Counted from the stretch's first letter, positions 50,884-61,525 are shown. The stretch: DNA of 64,000 nucleotides from Sinotaia quadrata (GCA_028829895.1 CM054177.1:48368164-48432163), one strand, 5' to 3'. The notes: generated by a model not told the origin, from the letters alone. Numbers and translations: made by a program.

Positions 50884-51598
50884 CTCTCTATTCCTTTAGT
50901 ATGTATATCCTGCAAGCGCAATAAATACTCTGGACAGTTCAGGACAGCTCTCTATTCCTTTGAGTATGTATATCCTGCAAGCGCAATAAATACTCTGGAC
51001 AGTTCAGGACAGCTCTCTATTCCTTTGAGTATGTATATCCTGCAAGCGCAATAAATACTCTGGACAGTTCAGGACAGCTCTCTATTCCTTTGAGTATGTA
51101 TATCCTGCAAGCGCAATAAATACTCTGGACAGTTCAGGACAGCTCTCTATTCCTTTGAGTATGTATATCCTGCAAGCGCAATAAATACTCTGGACAGTTC
51201 AGGACAGCTCTCTATTCCTTTGAGTATGTATATCCTGCAAGCGCAATAAATACTCTGGACAGTTCAGGACAGCTCTCTATTCCTTTGAGTATGTATATCC
51301 TGCAAGCGCAATAAATACTCTGGACAGTTCAGGACAGCTCTCTATTCCTTTGAGTATGTATATCCTGCAAGCTCAATAAATACTCTGGACAGTTCAGGAC
51401 AGCTCTCTATTCCTTTGAGTATGTATATCCTGCAAGCGCAATAAATACTCTGGACAGTTTAGGACAGCTCTCTATTCCTTTGAGCATGTATATCCTGCAA
51501 GCGCAATAAATACTCTGGACAGTTCAGGACAGCTCTCTATTCCTTTGAGTATGTATATCCTGCAAGCGCAATAAATACGCTGGACAGTTTAGCACAGC
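50884..51598. repeat. Homogeneous minisatellite, 65 bp unit, 11 copies
   Basis: Unit AGGACAGCTCTCTATTCCTT then TGAGTATGTATATCCTGCAA, GCGCAATAAATACTCTGGAC and AGTTC. Only isolated point differences separate copies (for example GCTCAATAAA in one). Confidence 0.98.
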
Positions 51599-51977
51599 AA
51601 GCAATAATTAGCTTTCATTTATTAAATGATCATCCATGCGTGACCAGAGAGTGAAAATAAATTTGAGACAACATTTGTAGCGCACTGATTGCCATTTTCT
51701 GCAGCAAATTACATGTACTAGACTTGATGTTCACACTTCCCACAAAACCAAGAAATGCGAATGGATGTAAATGTGAATCAGACATACGCACGCAAGCACG
51801 CACGCACACACACACATAGACACACTGTCACTTTGCAGTCACATACCTACACTCATGCACACCTGTACACACTTTCAAATTTGAACACTCACTCAAGAAC
51901 GCACACTTTTCATATGAGCAGACACACGTACGCGTTTTAATTTTTGCAGACACCCTCATCCACCCACCCACTTTTAC
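51599..51977. other. Unique sequence, CA-rich to the right
   Basis: No gene seen. Confidence 0.4.
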
Positions 51978-51992
51978 AAGCACAACACACAC

Positions 51993-52071
<79 letters not shown>
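51978..52071. repeat. (CA)n microsatellite
   Basis: About 45 CA units ending directly before the CpG-rich candidate promoter/exon. Confidence 0.98.
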
Positions 52072-52073
<2 letters not shown>

Positions 52074-52079
52074 TTGCAG

Positions 52080-52470
52080 AAGTGGTTTATATTAACCAGA
52101 GTATTTTCAGGTACCCGTCGCAGCCAGTGCTAGAAATACGCACCATCGCTGCCGCCACCGTCGCACGTCAGCTGCAGCTTGTTTGTCGCAAAGCTCGCTG
52201 CAGTCTGCTGCGTTTCCGCAGCCCCTCTAACCGCGACTGTCGCTGCTGTAAGCAGTTAGCTTTGTGCGTAGTCGCATGCATGCACGTAACGTCTTGTGCA
52301 GTGGCAAACGTGTAGCCAAAGCGAGCGAGCTAGTGCGGCTGGAACAGGTTGCTGCAGGACGTTCAACGCCTTGGTTAATCAGATTCAGAAAAGTATGGTA
52401 ATATTAACCAAACAACTGTGAACTAGAGTCTATCGTCTTGTGCGCAATCGGTTATGTATTCCGTATTGAG
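52080..52470 (+). promoter_or_regulatory. CpG-rich candidate promoter / non-coding first exon
   Basis: This stretch is markedly richer in G+C and CpG than anything to its left, with many GCTGCAG, GTCGC and GCGAGCGAGC motifs. It ends at ATTGAG|GTAAGTGACC, a perfect 5' splice-site consensus (52470/52471). A 5' UTR exon of the plus-strand RasGRF gene, about 7.3 kb upstream of its ATG, would fit both properties. No convincing protein is encoded: a frame ending near 52,315 is Arg/Cys/Ala-rich and resembles nothing I know. It could instead be the start of an unrelated transcript or a chance CpG patch. Confidence 0.4.
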
Positions 52471-53990
52471 GTAAGTGACCTCCCTTCTTTGGGGAAAATT
52501 CTTTGCTTTGATGTTACAAAGTGTCGCAATATGAAAGAGTTTGTTATGAACTGCTAGATTTGATTTCAAATTTTTTTAAAGGGTGGATAAGGGAAATAAT
52601 GATTCAAACGACTAAAGCGAATGACTAAGTTTAAATTCGTGCACACCTGTGATACTTGCTCCCCGGAGAATTTTTACTTTCTGAAGACCACAAGGGATTT
52701 TCCAATGGATTCTGAAAACAAGCGCGCACAGAGGAACTTTAAATTTTGCACATTTTAAATAAACTTGACGAAGAAAATTTTATATTAAATGAAAAAGAAG
52801 AAACACCCTCTGCATTACGAGAGGTAAAAAAAAAAGATTTCTTACTCGTTTAACGTATTTGAACAGCATACACACACAAATCCCAAATTTGTATAGATGT
52901 TAAAAATAATCGTTCGAGTTATGCTCAAATGTAAAACACTTTTCGCTCTATACCTGTCAGTGTGAGATTGAAACAGATTAATGTAACTCTATAATAAACC
53001 AGCCTTCTGAAAAGAAAGGGGAAAAAAATAACTGTGGTACCTGTTGCAGACTCCTCACCACATGCTGGAAAACATTAAGCTTATATTCCTTTGATTGCAG
53101 CGCGTATTAGTGCAGGAAAAACGGTCGCCATTACTGAGAAACTTTGGAGTAGACTTGTACGGAGTAATCGCGTGAACTCCTTATGGGGGTAGTTGGGCGG
53201 TGGTGGGGTAGCTTGATGTGACCAGGAACTAATGAAAGATACACGTCGCGATGTCAAAGATACATCATCAAACTTTGCACCTTAAAAAAAAAAAAAAGTG
53301 TTTCTTTCTTTCTTTCTTTCTTTGAATTTTTTTTTTATACCTGCCGCACCGTGTCTAGGCTAGAACATTTTTCATTACGGAGGAAATCAACTGGCAACAT
53401 CTGTTATTTGCTGTGTCATTGATCGGGCGCTTAAACAGCAAAGCACAAACGATCGTTTTAACGAGAGCATTTTCTTTTTTCCGGCTTGCAATTTTGTCGA
53501 CTTCCAAGACATCGAAACCCAGATTGATGAATATTTCACTACTATAGAGTCTGCACGTGTGTGTGTGTGTGTGTGTGTGTGGAGTAAGACAATCTCAGAA
53601 CACCTCTCTCTCTCTCTCTCTCTCTCCCCACACACACATTCTAACTACTGTTAAGTTCTACTTGTGTGATTGTCTACTTGATTTAAAACTTACCAATAAT
53701 TAAATACAGAAATTTGAGGCAGACATAGTTGAAATGTTACGTTAGCGAGGTCACATAAGGAAAACTTTAATAATTTTATAAAATCTCAGTTTAGATTTTG
53801 TTGCGTTCGGCTCTCCATTGAGATTATACTTTTAGTGAGTGCCCCGTGAAACTGACTGAACAGCTTTAAGGCATCTAAGCAAGTGCGTGCAAAGTTCATG
53901 AAGAGGTCAGACTGGCAGGCGATATCTCGTTCAGTTCGGACTGTTACATATTTTTTAAATAAACCAATCTTCGGGGCGACAGTTTGAATT
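52471..53990. other. Mostly unique sequence (candidate 5' intron), low-complexity tracts
   Basis: Contains an A run at 53,284-53,297, (TTTC)n at about 53,300-53,323, (GT)n at about 53,557-53,580 and (CT)n at about 53,604-53,627. No protein recognised. If the donor at 52,470 is used, this is intron. Confidence 0.45.
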
Positions 53991-54115
53991 ACCAAGTGTT
54001 GGTGCACCTAACCAAAACTACACTGTTAATTACCAAGTGTTCGTGCGCCTAACCAAAATTACACTGTTAATTACCAAGTGTTCGTGCGCCTAACCAAAGC
54101 TGCAGTTTTAAATTA
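53988..54115. repeat. Tandem repeat, 41 bp x 3
   Basis: AATTACCAAGTGTTCGTGCG then CCTAACCAAAATTACACTGT; the third copy is diverged at its end. Confidence 0.95.
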
Positions 54116-54533
54116 TCACGTCATCGTGTGCCTATCAAAGTTTGATTCTCCGCATACCGGTTAATAAGGAGACATACTGTTTGCAGTTATCGGCAGATCT
54201 AATTGATATTAATTTCCGACACATTAGAAGATCTTAGTCGTCTGCAAAAATCGATATATTATTCCAGAGTTAAAGGATGGGCGAATGAGAAATTGGTGTT
54301 GGGCATTCTAAATTGATTTTAACAAATAATAAATAAGATGGCTGTTGGACGGAGGCACTGGCCTACCACAGAGTATGAGAGAACATTCTTGATTAATTTG
54401 ATTTGTTTTGCTGTCTGTATCTCTCAAATTCTGTAAGAAGAGCCACACTTGTATTTTTGCACTTTTTAAAAAGAGCTCCCCTTTTCCAGATCAAAATTAA
54501 AAAATCTTACGAATACTTTATTGAAGACGTGCT
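54116..54533. other. Unique sequence left of the hAT element, no gene seen
   Basis: Single-copy AT-rich. Confidence 0.4.
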
Positions 54534-54541
54534 GTTATTTT
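54534..54541. repeat. hAT target-site duplication, left copy
   Basis: GTTATTTT directly abuts the left terminal inverted repeat and is repeated exactly at 55408-55415. Confidence 0.9.
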
Positions 54542-55407
54542 TAGGGCTGCGGATTTTAACGTTATTCGTTAAAAGAATTTAACGATTAAAATATTTAACA
54601 ATTAATCATTAAACACGAAAAGATGTTTATTTACCTACTTAACTTCATAAAACGTCTTGCTGCAATAAAAAAAAAAACAACAACCCAAGATGGCGACGTC
54701 GGGAATTGCAAGCGATTGCACTCTGAAAAATAAGACCATTTCAGTCTGTTTAAGTTAACATTTTTAAAATTAAGTTCTGATGGTAGCAACAAACGCACGA
54801 GACTGGCGGATTCAGATCCTCAAACAGACGAGTGCTGTGAAACAGGATCTGACCGTTTCGAATTGGAGAAAAAAACTTCCCAGATGGCGAAAATCCACTG
54901 CTGTGATGGAATTGTTTCCTCTAAGGTGTGCGGCTGCGCAGCTCATTTAGAAAAGATGGCGCCGCAATTTCAATTTCCCGCGCAACTTGTGGTAGTAAAG
55001 ACAGCAGTTCCGCGCACACAGGAACAAATATTAGAGGGAACGTTGGGTGGAAGATGAATGAACACCGGTTTCCTAAATTGGCATCGCTGGCAAAGACTGT
55101 TCTTTGTATATCGGTAATTCCAGTGCCATGCGAAAGACTGTTTAGTCAAGCCGGTGAAATTGTAACAAACCACGTTGCTCACTTGAGGCACATAATGTGA
55201 GTATGCTCGTTTGCCTACGGAACTGGATGAAAGGAGGAGACGAGTTACATTAATAATCATTGGCGTTTAAAAGGTCTAACTTATCATTTATTAACTTTTT
55301 TTTTACAATGTTTGAAAAGAAAAGAAATGTATTACTTAACTAAAATTAACTATTCATTCATCAAAACGTTAAGTATTGAAAAAAAAAAGTAATCGTTTCC
55401 AGCCCTA
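54542..55407 (+). mobile_element. Non-autonomous hAT-superfamily transposon (866 bp)
   Basis: The element begins TAGGGCTGCGG and ends CGTTTCCAGCCCTA, so the outer eight bases form a perfect terminal inverted repeat of the TAGGGCTG type typical of hAT elements. An identical 8-bp duplication, GTTATTTT, lies directly outside both ends (54534-54541 and 55408-55415), the hallmark length for hAT integration. Inside is a decayed C-terminal piece of a hAT transposase. At 866 bp it lacks most of a transposase gene and must be an internally deleted, non-autonomous copy. It lies upstream of the RasGRF coding exon. Confidence 0.9.
55048..55257 (+). pseudogene. hAT transposase C-terminal (dimerisation) fragment, frameshifted
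   Basis: Translation gives WKMNEHRFPKLASLAK followed by PVPCERLFSQAGEIV, which matches the hATC dimerisation domain of ZBED-like hAT transposases (the NEHRFPKLA..AK and S/PxxRxFSxAGxI signatures). The frame stops at 55198-55200. After a one-base shift at about 55194 the family-like tail NVSMLVCLRNW continues to a stop near 55257, so the copy is frameshifted. The DDE catalytic core and any BED zinc finger are not recognisable upstream. It is a remnant within a non-autonomous element and cannot encode an active transposase. Confidence 0.85.
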
Positions 55408-55415
55408 GTTATTTT
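55408..55415. repeat. hAT target-site duplication, right copy
   Basis: GTTATTTT directly follows the right terminal inverted repeat. The exact match to the left copy argues for a fairly recent insertion. Confidence 0.9.
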
Positions 55416-55544
55416 GAATGAAATATTTCACTTTAGACTCGGGACGTAAATAGTTATAACTTGACATGACACGACGCAATGAACTTTGTTCCTTTAAGAC
55501 ACGTCACTACTAGAAGTAATTATGTTTGTTGTTTGGACTTATAA

Positions 55545-55905
55545 CAGGTCGTAAATAGCTTTATAGCTGGGACCAAACATAGCGGTCACGACTAAAAGTA
55601 AATACATTTTTAGTTTTGACATGTCATAGGACGTAAATAGTTGTATACCTGGGACTTGACAGGTCACGACCAGACATAATGGTGTTGAGTTAAGACATGT
55701 CACGACTAAAAGTAAATACATTTTTAGTTTTGACATGTCGTAGGACGTAAATAGTTGTATAGCTGGGACTTGACAGGTCACGACCGGACATAATGGTGTT
55801 GAGACATGTCACGACTAAAAGTAAATACATTTTTAGTTTGGACATATCACATGTCCTAAATAGTTATATAGCTGAGACTTGACGGGACGCGATCAGACAT
55901 TATTG
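55545..55905. repeat. Minisatellite, about 112 bp unit, about 3 copies
   Basis: GTCACGACTAAAAGTAAATA then CATTTTTAGTTTTGACATGT, AGGACGTAAATAGTTGTATA and GCTGGGACTTGACAGGTCAC. Flanking copies are diverged. Confidence 0.95.
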
Positions 55906-56185
55906 GTGTTTAGTGTATGTTATGGAAATGACACGTTAAAATATATCTTCACTAAAAGTAGTAACATCATTCAGTTCAGACGTATCACAAATAGATTAAA
56001 TGAAAATGTCACCTGATGATAGTATTTTGCTACCATATATCACCTCTACATTATACAAATGTTCAGCAAACTCCTGTCCAGAGGAAATATAATAATATAA
56101 TATTCCATAATGAAAATATTCTTTCAAATACTTGCCAAAACTAAATCTTATTAAATATTCATGTAAAATTTATTACGATTGGATG
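55906..56185. other. Unique AT-rich spacer, no gene seen
   Basis: No array or coding signal. Confidence 0.4.
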
Positions 56186-56189
56186 CAAT

Positions 56190-56320
56190 GCTCTCACGAC
56201 TAGCCCTGATAGAAATAGCCTGCTGAGATTTGTCATGACTAGCCCTGATAGAAATAACCTGCTGAGATTTGTCATGACCAGTTCTGACAGAAATTGCAAT
56301 GCTCAGACTTGTCACAACTA
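56190..56320. repeat. Tandem repeat, about 43 bp x 3
   Basis: CATGACTAGCCCTGATAGAA then ATAGCCTGCTGAGATTTGT. Confidence 0.93.
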
Positions 56321-56394
56321 ATTATAGCAAGTAGGTTCTCATAGGCCACGATTTTACATTGAGATACATGTATAATAAATATATTTGACACCAA

Positions 56395-56880
56395 GGAAGT
56401 AATTTATGTACTCTAATGTAACTTCGAGTAGATCTAATTTATGTACGCCTACTGTAACTTGCCTCAACTAGATCTAATTCATGTACTCTAATGTAACTTG
56501 CCTCGACTAGATCTAATTCATGTACTCTAATGTAACTTGCCTCGACTAGATCTAATTCATGTACTCTAATGTAACTTGCCTCGACTAGATCTAATTCATG
56601 TACTCTAATGTAACTTGCCTCGACTAGATCTAATTCATGTACTCTAATGTAACTTGCCTCAACTATATCTAATTCATGTACTCTAATGTAACTTGCCTCA
56701 ACTAGATCTAATTCATGTACTCTAATGTAACTTGCATCAGCTAGATCTGATGAGTGGCTCTAACGCAAAAGGCTTCAGTTAGATTAGATGAGAGTACTGT
56801 AATACAACTTGCCTCGACTAGATCTGATTAATATATTCTAACACAACTTACCTTGACTAGATCTGATATATGTATTTTAA
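56395..56880. repeat. Minisatellite, 39 bp unit, about 12 copies
   Basis: Unit GATCTAATTCATGTACTCTA then ATGTAACTTGCCTCGACTA. The central copies are near identical and the right flank is diverged. Confidence 0.97.
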
Positions 56881-57067
56881 TGAGTTCTGTTACGACTCAA
56901 TATCATTAAGGTACACTCTAGCATCGCGACTTATTAGACACAATAGATATGTTCTAATAAATATGCCACGTTTAAACCTAAAATTTAGAAGCAAAAGCGT
57001 TCTTGACAAAAATATATATTTTTTAAAAGTAAACAAAATGATAGAAGAAAGAAATATAAAGATATTA

Positions 57068-57408
57068 GCAAGAGTTAGCATTAGAGCTAGAGTTAAGGTT
57101 AAAGTTAACATTAGAGCTAGAGTTAAGGTTAGAGTTAACATTAGAGTTTGATTTAGATTTAGCTTTGGAGTTAGAGTTAGTACTAGATAGAGTTAGCACT
57201 AAGTTAGAGTTAGCAATAGATAGAGTTAGCATTAGAGTTAGAATTAGCATTCTATAGAGTTAGTATTAGAGTTAGAGTTAACAGAATTAGAGTTAGAGTT
57301 AACAGAGTTAGAGTTAGCATTAGACAGAGTTAGTTAGTATTAGAGTTAGAGTTAACATTAGAATTAGAGTTAGAGTTAGCATTAGAGTTAGAGTTAGCAT
57401 TAGCTCTA
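57068..57408. repeat. Hexamer-based array (TTAGAG)n with AGTTAACA/AGCATTAGA spacers
   Basis: TTAGAGTTAGAG blocks interrupted by TTAACA and TTAGCA. The minus strand reads as CTCTAA/TGCTAA. Degenerate frames on both strands are artefacts. Confidence 0.93.
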
Positions 57409-57409
57409 A

Positions 57410-57760
57410 TCATGGGCATGCATTAAAGCGAAATAACTGTAACTCGTGTCGCAGAGCGGAGCACAGACAGTGGTTGGAAGAAAAGTCAGATGCGCGCACA
57501 CAAGTTCAGAAAAGTGTGTTCACTGCTTACGACAGAATTATCACGTGACTTTTGAGCAATGGCGCACGCGGGGAGTGATCTCTTACGTCACAGGGTCACG
57601 GAGTGTATGATTTGAAGAGTTCAGGTTTCCGGAACTAGAACATAATATTTTATTTTGATTATTTTGTCCTTTTTTTTATGGCACGTCTGGATAGCGTTTG
57701 TAAAATCGCACTTCTCACTTTCGACGAAAACAACGAGAGGGTTCGGTGTCAAAAATCAAC
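57410..57760. promoter_or_regulatory. Unique CpG-containing upstream segment with E-box and CRE-like sites
   Basis: This is single-copy sequence between arrays, richer in CpG than its surroundings. It contains TTATCACGTGACTT (E-box CACGTG) near 57,538 and CTTACGTCACAG (CRE-like) near 57,582. Its position, about 2.2 kb before the RasGRF ATG, makes a regulatory role possible. No coding evidence is seen on either strand. Confidence 0.25.
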
Positions 57761-58129
57761 TGGTTTCTCGATAGCTCCTGTGAAAGAATGCTGGCTTCAG
57801 CTTGGAATATACTGACAGCAGGACCGCCACTTAGCTCGCTTGGTGCTGTTCGCGCAGGCACCAGTGAATGAGATGCGATTTCAGCTAACTGTTCATTTGG
57901 AGGGAGAGTACGCATAATTAAAAAAAAAAGGCATAGACGTATGGGAGTGTACATAAATGCACAAAACAATCTGGAATGAAAAGGAGTATTTCTGGGTGGA
58001 TGTGCAGATATAATTAAATTTCTTCTACATAATCGAAGCAACGATTAGTTTTTTTTTCTTTTCTAAAGGGCATACAGTTGCGAGAGTGCTCTCTTGTCTA
58101 TTTCATTGATACTGATCGGCGATAGAATG

Positions 58130-58280
58130 AAGATAATGTACGTATAGCCAAGACAATGCATTGTTAGCCAAGTAAATTTATTTTATAGCCCAGACAATGC
58201 ATGTCTAGTCAAGACAATGTTTAAAATTTGTAGCCAAGTCAACGTGTGTGCCGCCAAGACAAGTGTGTGAATTGTCAAGA
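58130..58280. repeat. Degenerate TAGCCAAGACAATG repeats
   Basis: About seven units of 18-25 bp. Confidence 0.7.
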
Positions 58281-59769
58281 TAATGATTGCAGCGCAGACG
58301 AGAGTTGCAAATAACTTAGCCCATTTGTCTTCAAACCTGAGGAAGGTGTCTCTCCTTCTGAGTTCAGTGTTTGCTTTTAGTACACATGAATGGAAAACAT
58401 TCGCAAGGTTATTTTCATCAATCAACAAATACTTTTGTACAAAAAAAAAACCGTTTGTTGCCATCCTTACAAAATAAGTCTGTAGACAACGAATTCTCTG
58501 GAAACGAAACGAGATCGGCTTGCTGACCTATTTTACCTTCAATCAGTGTTCTACAGAACACATCCAGACGAACTGTGTTTCCCACCCACCCCCCGCACGA
58601 TTTTAAGTGCTCTATTGCTTTACCTGCACTTGTACTACAGTGCCCTTTACTCAGAGTCGGACGAGAAGAGCACATTATAATACAAACGGTCCTCATCAAC
58701 GATCAGTTTAATGTATTTGCATAGTGCTTCTTGACTTTTAAAACTGAAAAACATATGTTAGCCAAAAAGTTGTTAGTGGGCCAAAACGTTGTTATAAAAA
58801 AAACAAACCAAGTGTATTTCCATCACCGGCACTGCCTTGGCGACATTTGCGCATTGATATTTTGCGTGTCATTTTATCTGAACTTTAACCTCTTGACATT
58901 TACAGTATTCTGGCTGTCGTCCTCAATTAATTCATTAACATCAATCTGTGTTGCTGCTGCTGTTTTGCTTCAGAAAGACACTTTCTACTGTGTATGTTTG
59001 TGCTTTAATATTCCTCTTACCCTGCAAGATATTTGTTTCTTTTCCCATAGCTTTACTCTCCTTAGGTGTCGCGTTTCGTCTTTTTGTTAAAAAAATATTC
59101 TCTGCAAAGATTCTCGCTTGAAATGACTTTTTGTTGTTCAACGACAATATTTTATTGTCAAACAAATGATAAATCTCTTGTATATGCCAAAGGATATAGT
59201 AGTTCCAGGCCGGCAGAGAAGCGGCGGACAATTTACCGAGGCGTTGAGGGAATATCTTCAGTAATGTAGAACACCTCCCTGCAATCCCGGAACTTGTAGA
59301 GCGAAGTTGGTTTTCTCCCTTTCGAAAGTTTCGCAGTCCGTAAAGTGTCACTGTACGCGCTCAACGCTTTATCCAGCAGCGTGACATTGATAAGGTGATG
59401 AATTTCAAACACCTGTGCACGCGGACGAACTAGTCGACCCAGCAGTGTGATGTTATTTTGACGACGAATGCACACAGCTGTGTACGCTCAACACCCATAA
59501 ATGCATTGCTGCTCGTAAAGTAAGTTTTTCGCTACAGCAATTCATTTCCGTGTAAAGACTGAAAGTAGAAACAACATTCTCTATCTTAAAAGTCCAGCAG
59601 TAGTCGACGCTGGGTTGCGGAAAGGAACTTCACATTTCACCCTTTCTTTGCCAAAGTATAACAACGAGGCTGCGTCGCCCTGTGAACGCTTGATCACGTG
59701 ACTGAAGGTGAGACTCCAAGCACACAGAGCTGAGATCTACAGGCACATTTTTTGTTACTCTCTGACCCG
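58281..59769. other. Unique sequence immediately upstream of RasGRF ATG
   Basis: No tandem array and no recognisable protein in any frame. Frames of up to 136 codons on the minus strand (58941-59351) lack known motifs. CpG content rises from about 59.2 kb. A TCACGTGACT E-box lies near 59,693 and an AAG|GTGAGA donor-like string near 59,706. This is the natural place for proximal promoter and 5' UTR, but no TATA box or start site can be fixed by eye. Confidence 0.4.
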
Positions 59770-59778
59770 TTAAGACAG
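59770..59778 (+). promoter_or_regulatory. Candidate 3' splice site in RasGRF 5' UTR
   Basis: A T-rich tract (about 59746-59770, including TTTTTTGTTACTCTCTGACC) is followed by AAGACAG|AC. If the upstream candidate exon at 52,080-52,470 belongs to this gene, this is a plausible acceptor 37 bases before the ATG. It is inference only; the 5' UTR could equally be unspliced here. Confidence 0.3.
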
Positions 59779-59809
59779 ACTTAGGTAGATACGGGAAACA
59801 AAAATATTC

Positions 59810-59819
59810 GTCACCATGC
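59810..59819 (+). promoter_or_regulatory. Kozak context of the RasGRF start codon
   Basis: GTCACC immediately precedes ATG at 59816, with A at -3 and C at -1/-2, a good eukaryotic initiation context. The next residues match the conserved RasGRF N-terminus, which supports this ATG as the true start. Confidence 0.75.
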
Positions 59820-60085
59820 AGAAAGGAATTCGTTTCAACGAAACTCTTCTCCAGTACCTGGCCACCAAGGCAAAGCAGGAGAACACAATTTCGGGCTTCC
59901 TGTACAAGAAGTCTTCGGATCTGGGAAAATGGCAACTCCGCTGGTTTGTACTGTATCAGAATCTTCTGATGTACTTCGAAACGGACTCCAGTACACGTCC
60001 ATCGACAGTGACACTGCTGGAGGGGAGTTACTGCGACAGGGCCATCACTCCTGCTGCAATCAAGGGGAAGGAAACCGAAAAACAG
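59816..60085 (+). CDS. RASGRF: RasGRF orthologue, first coding exon (start of N-terminal PH domain)
   Basis: This exon encodes the first 90 residues of a Ras-specific guanine-nucleotide-releasing factor, a multidomain exchange factor that activates Ras (and Rac through its DH domain) at membranes downstream of calcium. The protein opens MQKGIRFNETLL, matching the conserved MQKGIR start of vertebrate RASGRF1/2. Residues about 24-90 are the first strands of a PH domain, with the family signatures GFLYKKSSD, KWQLRWFVLYQNLLMYFE, DSSTRPS and LLEG..CDRA. The ATG sits in a strong context (TCACCATGC, A at -3). Exactly 90 codons precede CAG|GTAAGA, so the exon ends in phase 0 after EKQ, where, as I recall it, the human protein continues with the rest of its PH domain. 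The remaining PH strands and helix, coiled-coil/IQ, DH-PH, REM and CDC25 domains must lie beyond the window. Orthology to RASGRF1 versus RASGRF2 cannot be decided; invertebrates usually have one pro-orthologue. The family call is firm. Confidence 0.92.
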
Positions 60086-60091
60086 GTAAGA
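60086..60091 (+). promoter_or_regulatory. 5' splice site of RasGRF coding exon 1
   Basis: CAG|GTAAGA is a near-perfect U1 consensus, located exactly where homology to RasGRF stops. In-frame translation past it loses similarity and reaches a stop at 60107-60109. Confidence 0.9.
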
Positions 60092-60227
60092 GGTCATTGC
60101 ACGTATTGAGATGTCATTTTATTTTGCTTTTGGTTTTTGTGTGTATTTATACAAGTGCTTCTCTTCATACGACAGTGACATGTTTCGCCTTCTTAAAGAG
60201 TGTCAGGGCGAGTCATTGATGCATTTT

Positions 60228-60482
60228 CATTCTATAAAAGGTCATGTTTCTATGTTTGTCCGTTTTTAACTTAGTTTTCATTCTGTAAAAGGTCATGTTA
60301 CTATGTCGTTTTTCCGTTTTTAACTTAGTTTTCATTTTGTAAATGTCATGTTTCTATGTCGTTTGTCCGTTTTTAACTTAGTTTTCATTCTGTAAAAGGT
60401 CATGTTTCTATGTTGTGTGTACATTTTTAACTTCAGTTTTCATTCTGTAAAACCTCATGTTTCTATATCGTGTCGTTTTTAA
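60228..60482. repeat. Intronic minisatellite, about 54-59 bp unit, 4-5 copies
   Basis: Unit GTTTTCATTCTGTAAAAGGT then CATGTTTCTATGTCGTTTGT and CCGTTTTTAACTTA. Confidence 0.95.
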
Positions 60483-60592
60483 GTAAGGAAGGGATTATTA
60501 ATTATTGTGAATATTTGATCCCAGAGTGACGTACCTGCATTTGATTTGATATATTGGTGCATATGTAAAAGATAGTTTGTAGTTTTATATTT

Positions 60593-60593
<1 letters not shown>

Positions 60594-60687
<94 letters not shown>

Positions 60688-60688
60688 G
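60594..60688. repeat. Intronic (TCTA)n microsatellite
   Basis: About 23 uninterrupted TCTA units within the RasGRF intron. Confidence 0.98.
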
Positions 60689-61320
60689 TTTATTTACTTT
60701 TCTATCTCGTGTACCTGCTGTCTGATATTGTCTCTAAACAATATATTACTGCTCTCACTGTAACTCTCCTGTTCCACTGAACGTATCAACCCTTCAGCAT
60801 TAATTTATCATCACGAATATATTAAAGTAGGATATATGTACATGTGCAATCCCACCGATCTGTGGGATTATGCGCTTTTTGTTGTAAATGCCGGCTCAAG
60901 ATACAAGACACAAAAAAATGTATATGTATACTTCAGACTTGCGTACAACTGGGCGCGCCAGTTGCCGAGTTTAGGTCAAAGCTGTTGGAAAATAGCATGC
61001 TATTTTTAGGATGGATTCGTTATATCTCGTGTATTTTTGCTACCCGGAGTCGGTACGCTTGGATTTTATGTAACCGTTTTGCAAAACAACCAACGCAAGC
61101 ATTAAGCATCAACCAATCATTCAGTCCATTAATTATTTAATCGCTCGATCAATGATCTGAGTCTTCAGTCATTCAATTAATCAACCAAATGAACTAATTT
61201 GTCTTCTGTTTGCTTCTTTCGCTTAAGAAAAAATGTTTGCTTTCACTTTTTTTTTGTGTGCATGGTTAACTTTTCAGACATTGGGTGTACTAATCGAAGT
61301 TGATGGTACTGCGTCTGTTA
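60689..61320. other. Unique intronic sequence
   Basis: No exon recognised; short frames (60844-61140, 61233-61559) show no PH or other domain motif. Confidence 0.45.
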
Positions 61321-61349
61321 TCTCCGATATAGAAAGATTTAATCATTCA

Positions 61350-61500
61350 CACACTATATCGCTTAACATTACGTCAGCTAGTTCCATTATAGAACGGATT
61401 ACTGATTTCCGCATTGCACCGCTTAACATTACGTCAGCTAGTTCCATTATAGAACGGATTACTGAGTCCCGCATTGCACCGATTAACATTATGCTACTTT
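61350..61500. repeat. Intronic tandem repeat, 60 bp x 2.4
   Basis: CGCTTAACATTACGTCAGCT then AGTTCCATTATAGAACGGAT and TACTGATTTCCGCATTGCAC. It resembles the array at 62,450-62,720 (shared GTTCCANTATAGAA). Confidence 0.93.
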
Positions 61501-61525
61501 GTTGCAGTACTAAAAACAAAGGTAT

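Noticed and set aside
57715..58041. 108-codon minus-strand frame in the CpG-containing upstream region
   Set aside because: No homology that I recognise, no splice signals, and composition explained by the local CpG rise.
58941..59351. 136-codon minus-strand frame next to RasGRF
   Set aside because: It lacks any domain motif and lies antisense in the likely promoter/5' UTR; it is probably a chance frame.
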